A DNA stretch of 40,206 bases. Origin: Methylibium sp. Its GTDB lineage: Bacteria; Pseudomonadota; Gammaproteobacteria; Burkholderiales; Burkholderiaceae_C. The stretch lies in the NCBI GenBank assembly GCA_013824165.1, contig PNNH01000050.1:1-40206 (forward strand). The letters run 5' to 3'. The position numbers and the translations under genes are program-made. Positions 37,804 to 40,206 of the stretch are shown here, piece by piece (position 1 is the stretch's first letter; the number at the start of each line of letters is the position of its first letter). Below the pieces are notes generated by a model. The model made no database searches and had not been told where the DNA came from. It worked only from the letters and a program-made list of their open reading frames with translations.

Positions 37804-38667
37804 ATGACCATCCTCGACCGCGTCAAGGCCGCGATCCCCGCCCTGCCCCCGGCTGAGCAGCGCGTGGCCAAGCTGCTGCTGAGCGACGCGCGCGCGTTCG
37901 CGACGCTGCCGGTCAGCGAGCTGGCCGACCGCTCGCATGTCTCCAAGCCCACTGTCGTGCGCTTCTGCCGCAGCGTAGGCTATGACGGCCTGGCCGACTT
38001 CAAGCTCAAGCTGGCCGGCAGCGTGAACGAGGGCGTGCCCTTCGTGCACCGTGCGGTCGACGAGGACGACAAACCCGGCGATCTGATCGTTAAAGTGATC
38101 GATAACGCCGTGGCTGCGCTGCTGCACTACCGCAACGAGGCGGCCGGCCATGCTTTCGAGCGCGCCATCAAAGTGCTGTCGGAGGCCGGTCGCACGGGCC
38201 GGCGCATCGAGTTCTACGGCGTCGGCAACTCAGGCATCGTCGCGCAGGACGCGCAGCACAAGTTCTTCCGCCTGGGCATCAACACCGCCGCGTGGAGCGA
38301 CAACCATGTGCAGCTGATGAGCGCCACCATGCTGAACCCCGGCGACTGCGCGGTACTGATCAGCAACTCGGGCCGCAGCCGTGATCTTATCGAGGTGGTC
38401 GAGGTGGCGCGCAAGCGTGGCGCCACCACCATCGTGATCACGGCCAGTGGTTCGCCGCTGGCAGCACTCGGACAGTTGCCCGGCCAGATCCTGCTGACGG
38501 TGGACCATCCCGAGGACTTCGAGCGCTACAGCCCGATGGTTTCGCGCCTGCTGCACCTCACCACCATCGACATCCTGACCACCGGCGTGGCCCTGGCCAT
38601 GGGTCAGGCGCTGCGCCCGACGCTGCAGGAAATCAAGCGCACGCTGCGCAGCAAGCGCTATGTGTGA
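37804..38667 (+). CDS. hexR: RpiR-family transcriptional regulator HexR
   Basis: Regulator of central sugar catabolism whose DNA binding is released by KDPG in characterised relatives. 287 aa. The N-terminal HTH_6 domain (1-77) has SELADRSHVSKPTVVRFCRS as the helix-turn-helix. A C-terminal SIS domain (about 125-260) contains EFYGVGNSGIVAQDAQHKF and ISNSGRSRDLIEVVEVARKRG for sugar-phosphate binding. It lies directly behind zwf and divergent from tal-pgi, the usual target genes, so autoregulation from the shared intergenic region is likely. Confidence 0.95.
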   Translation: MTILDRVKAAIPALPPAEQRVAKLLLSDARAFATLPVSELADRSHVSKPTVVRFCRSVGYDGLADFKLKLAGSVNEGVPFVHRAVDEDDKPGDLIVKVIDNAVAALLHYRNEAAGHAFERAIKVLSEAGRTGRRIEFYGVGNSGIVAQDAQHKFFRLGINTAAWSDNHVQLMSATMLNPGDCAVLISNSGRSRDLIEVVEVARKRGATTIVITASGSPLAALGQLPGQILLTVDHPEDFERYSPMVSRLLHLTTIDILTTGVALAMGQALRPTLQEIKRTLRSKRYV

Positions 38668-38685
38668 GCGTCTCGGATCGGCCGG

Positions 38686-39006
38686 CTAGGCGGCTGTCTG
38701 CGCCGGCGCCGGCCACAGCAATTCGTCCACGCCATAGACCCGCGCCAGCTCCAGCAACTTGGGCGGCGCATTCTGGATCTGCAGCGTCAGCCCCTGCTGG
38801 CTGCACAGGCGTGCCGCCGCCAGCAGCAGGGTCAGGGCGGCTGAGTCGAAGCTGCGCAAATCACCCGCATTGAGCTGCAGCTGACGCCCCGCCGCATTGC
38901 CGATCTGTGCAGCCTCGGCCCGCAGGCTGGCCTGCAGGCCTGCCCACAAGGCGGGTGCATCGGCCAGGCGCACGGCATCAGGCAGCTTCAACATCGCCAA
39001 AGGCAT
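38686..39006 (-). CDS. mlaB: STAS-domain protein MlaB
   Basis: 106 aa with a STAS fold: LPDAVRLADAPALWAGL at the start and AGDLRSFDSAALTLLLAAAR, the conserved loop and helix, in the middle. In the Mla system MlaB binds the ATPase MlaF and supports the inner-membrane MlaFEDB complex. It starts three bases after the mlaC stop; an alternative ATG at 38994 would shorten it by four residues. The gene order mlaA-mlaC-mlaB (minus) supports the name, since STAS proteins alone are not specific. Confidence 0.88.
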   Translation of the reverse strand: MPLAMLKLPDAVRLADAPALWAGLQASLRAEAAQIGNAAGRQLQLNAGDLRSFDSAALTLLLAAARLCSQQGLTLQIQNAPPKLLELARVYGVDELLWPAPAQTAA

Positions 39007-39009
39007 GGT

Positions 39010-39660
39010 TCAGGACTTGCCGCCGGCAGCGCCGGTGGCGGCCTTGGCATTGCGGTCCGCCAGCGTCTGGATGAGGCCGTCGATACCCTTGGCACCGATT
39101 TCCTGCGCAAAGCTGTTGCGGTATTGATCGGCCAGCCAGATGCCCAGCACGTTGACGTCGTAGATCTTCCAGACGGCACCGGACTTCTCAAGCCGGTAGT
39201 CCAGTTGGATCGGATCGCCCTTGCCGCGCACCTCGGTGCGAACCACCACCTCGGTGTCATCCGCCGAGGCACGCAGCGGCTTCAGCGCCACGCTCTGGTC
39301 GCGCACCTGGGCGAGCGCACCGGAATACGTGCGCACCAGCAGGGTCTTGAACTCGGCCTGCAAGCGCTGCTGCTGATCCGGGCTGGCCTGGCGCCAAAAA
39401 CGCCCGACAGCCGAGGAGGTCATGCGCTGGAAGTTCACATGCGGCATTACCTTGCTGTCGACCAGATTGATGATGCGCTGGATATCGCCGGCCTGGATGG
39501 CCTTGTCGGATTTGACGGCCTCGATGGTCTCCAGCGACAGCTGGCGGATCAGCAGATCAGGCGCACTGGCATCGGCGGCCCGGGCAGGCAGGTTCAGGCC
39601 AGCGGCCAGACCCAGCACCAGCAGGCTGCGCAGCAGCGCACGTTTGGAAGCAGCGGACAT
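39010..39660 (-). CDS. mlaC: Periplasmic phospholipid-binding protein MlaC
   Basis: Carries phospholipid between the MlaA complex in the outer membrane and MlaFEDB in the inner membrane. 216 aa with a signal peptide (residues 1-28, ALLRSLLVLGLAAGLNLPARA). The mature Tol_Ttg2/MlaC domain contains VDSKVMPHVNFQRMTSSAVG, FKTLLVRTYSGAL and IYDVNVLGIWLADQYRNSF. The Ala/Gly-rich last ten residues are probably flexible. It lies 73 bases downstream of mlaA and three before mlaB. Confidence 0.96.
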   Translation of the reverse strand: MSAASKRALLRSLLVLGLAAGLNLPARAADASAPDLLIRQLSLETIEAVKSDKAIQAGDIQRIINLVDSKVMPHVNFQRMTSSAVGRFWRQASPDQQQRLQAEFKTLLVRTYSGALAQVRDQSVALKPLRASADDTEVVVRTEVRGKGDPIQLDYRLEKSGAVWKIYDVNVLGIWLADQYRNSFAQEIGAKGIDGLIQTLADRNAKAATGAAGGKS

Positions 39661-39733
39661 CTCGAAATCCTTTCAGTTCAGCCGGGCGCTTGCACCCTGG
39701 CCATCAATACAACGCAGCAGCAGCCGTTTGGTT

Positions 39734-40206
39734 TCAGGGCCCGGCTTGCGGATCGGTCTTGGGAGGCGTGATGACCTCGTACTCGTCACCCGAATCGTCA
39801 GCAAAGCTGCCGCGGCGCGTCAGATAGGCATCACGGATGAAGGTGTACTTGTCCAGCGCGATGCCATCCAGCATCTCGCCGGCACGCAGGAAGTTCGCCC
39901 GTGTGTTGATGGTGCGTAGCGCGAAGATGCCGAACTGCACATCGCCCGCGTCAAACACCCGGGAGGGGCTGGCCTGCCAGTCGAAGGGCATGGCCAGCGT
40001 GTCACGCACCGAAGACGGGCCGAACAGGGGCCAGACGATATAGGCCCCGGTGCCGGCGCCCCAGCGCCCAAAGGTCTTGCCCATGTCTTCGGTATTGCGC
40101 TCAAGCCCAACCTCGCTGCCGATATCCAGCACACCGGCAAAGCCCAGGGTCGAGTTGACCGCAAAGCGCATGGTCTGTTGGACGCCCGTCTTGAAGCGCC
40201 CCTGAA
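39734..40206 (-). CDS. mlaA: Outer-membrane lipoprotein MlaA/VacJ (partial, 5' end outside window)
   Basis: The C-terminal 157 codons or so are visible; the signal peptide, lipobox and first part lie beyond base 40206, and the frame remains open to the edge. RFAVNSTLGFAGVLDIGSE, GAYIVWPLFGPSSVRDT and RTINTRANFLRAGEMLD are strong family blocks. MlaA forms a ring with OmpC/F-type porins and removes phospholipids from the outer leaflet. The C-terminus is a short acidic and Pro-rich tail. It is followed by mlaC on the same strand. Confidence 0.95.
   Translation of the reverse strand, partial: QGRFKTGVQQTMRFAVNSTLGFAGVLDIGSEVGLERNTEDMGKTFGRWGAGTGAYIVWPLFGPSSVRDTLAMPFDWQASPSRVFDAGDVQFGIFALRTINTRANFLRAGEMLDGIALDKYTFIRDAYLTRRGSFADDSGDEYEVITPPKTDPQAGP

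Overview
The window looks like a chromosomal segment of a high-GC betaproteobacterium of the order Burkholderiales, probably from the Rubrivivax/Roseateles/Leptothrix neighbourhood. This rests on gene content and order: pilSR, ffh/ftsY, hemA-prfA-prmC-grxD-ubiX, rplU-rpmA-obgE-proB, pilBCD-coaE-zapD-yacG, pgi-tal//zwf-hexR and mlaACB. The assignment is an inference from gene order, not a database match. Most of the window is housekeeping DNA with tightly packed genes and many 4-base ATGA stop/start overlaps.

Layout. 1-2520 (minus): pilR (5' end inside, 3' end cut by the window edge) and pilS, then a small membrane-anchored CxxC protein and a CcsA-like membrane protein. 3635-6167: the two SRP GTPases ffh (+) and ftsY (-), convergent on a bidirectional terminator. 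6266-6342: a CAU-anticodon tRNA. 6417-8506: a small secreted protein, miaB, and a small membrane protein. 8599-13801: hemA, prfA, prmC, then an unrecognised outer-membrane-barrel-like gene and a 167-bp palindromic MITE-like element inserted before grxD-ubiX. 13827-16189 (minus): lytic transglycosylase and proS; then rppH (+). 16973-19946 (minus): proB, obgE, rpmA, rplU, divergent from ispB (+), which is followed by tRNA-Pro(CGG).

21335-24270 is the accessory part of the window. Directly after tRNA-Pro lies a block of about 165 bp dense in inverted repeats, then a frameshifted gene (integrase-N-terminus-like start, charged middle, AlpA-like HTH end). A complete hipBA toxin-antitoxin operon follows, whose promoter carries four operator-like sites at exactly 26-bp intervals. 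The module is bounded by an imperfect 26-bp direct repeat (22/26 identical). This is the best candidate for a small, possibly undescribed mobile or regulatory unit.

24637-26959 holds a sulfide-oxidation set: a monoheme cytochrome and the FAD subunit of flavocytochrome c sulfide dehydrogenase (fccAB), facing a diheme cytochrome c4-type gene. 27257-32915 (+): type IV pilus genes pilB, pilC and pilD, then coaE, zapD and yacG. 32904-38667: a HAD phosphatase, pgi and tal (minus), divergent from zwf and the regulator hexR (+), a central sugar-phosphate regulon. 38686-40206 (minus): mlaB, mlaC and the 3' part of mlaA, for outer-membrane phospholipid transport.

No rRNA, CRISPR array, complete transposase or prophage structural gene was seen.
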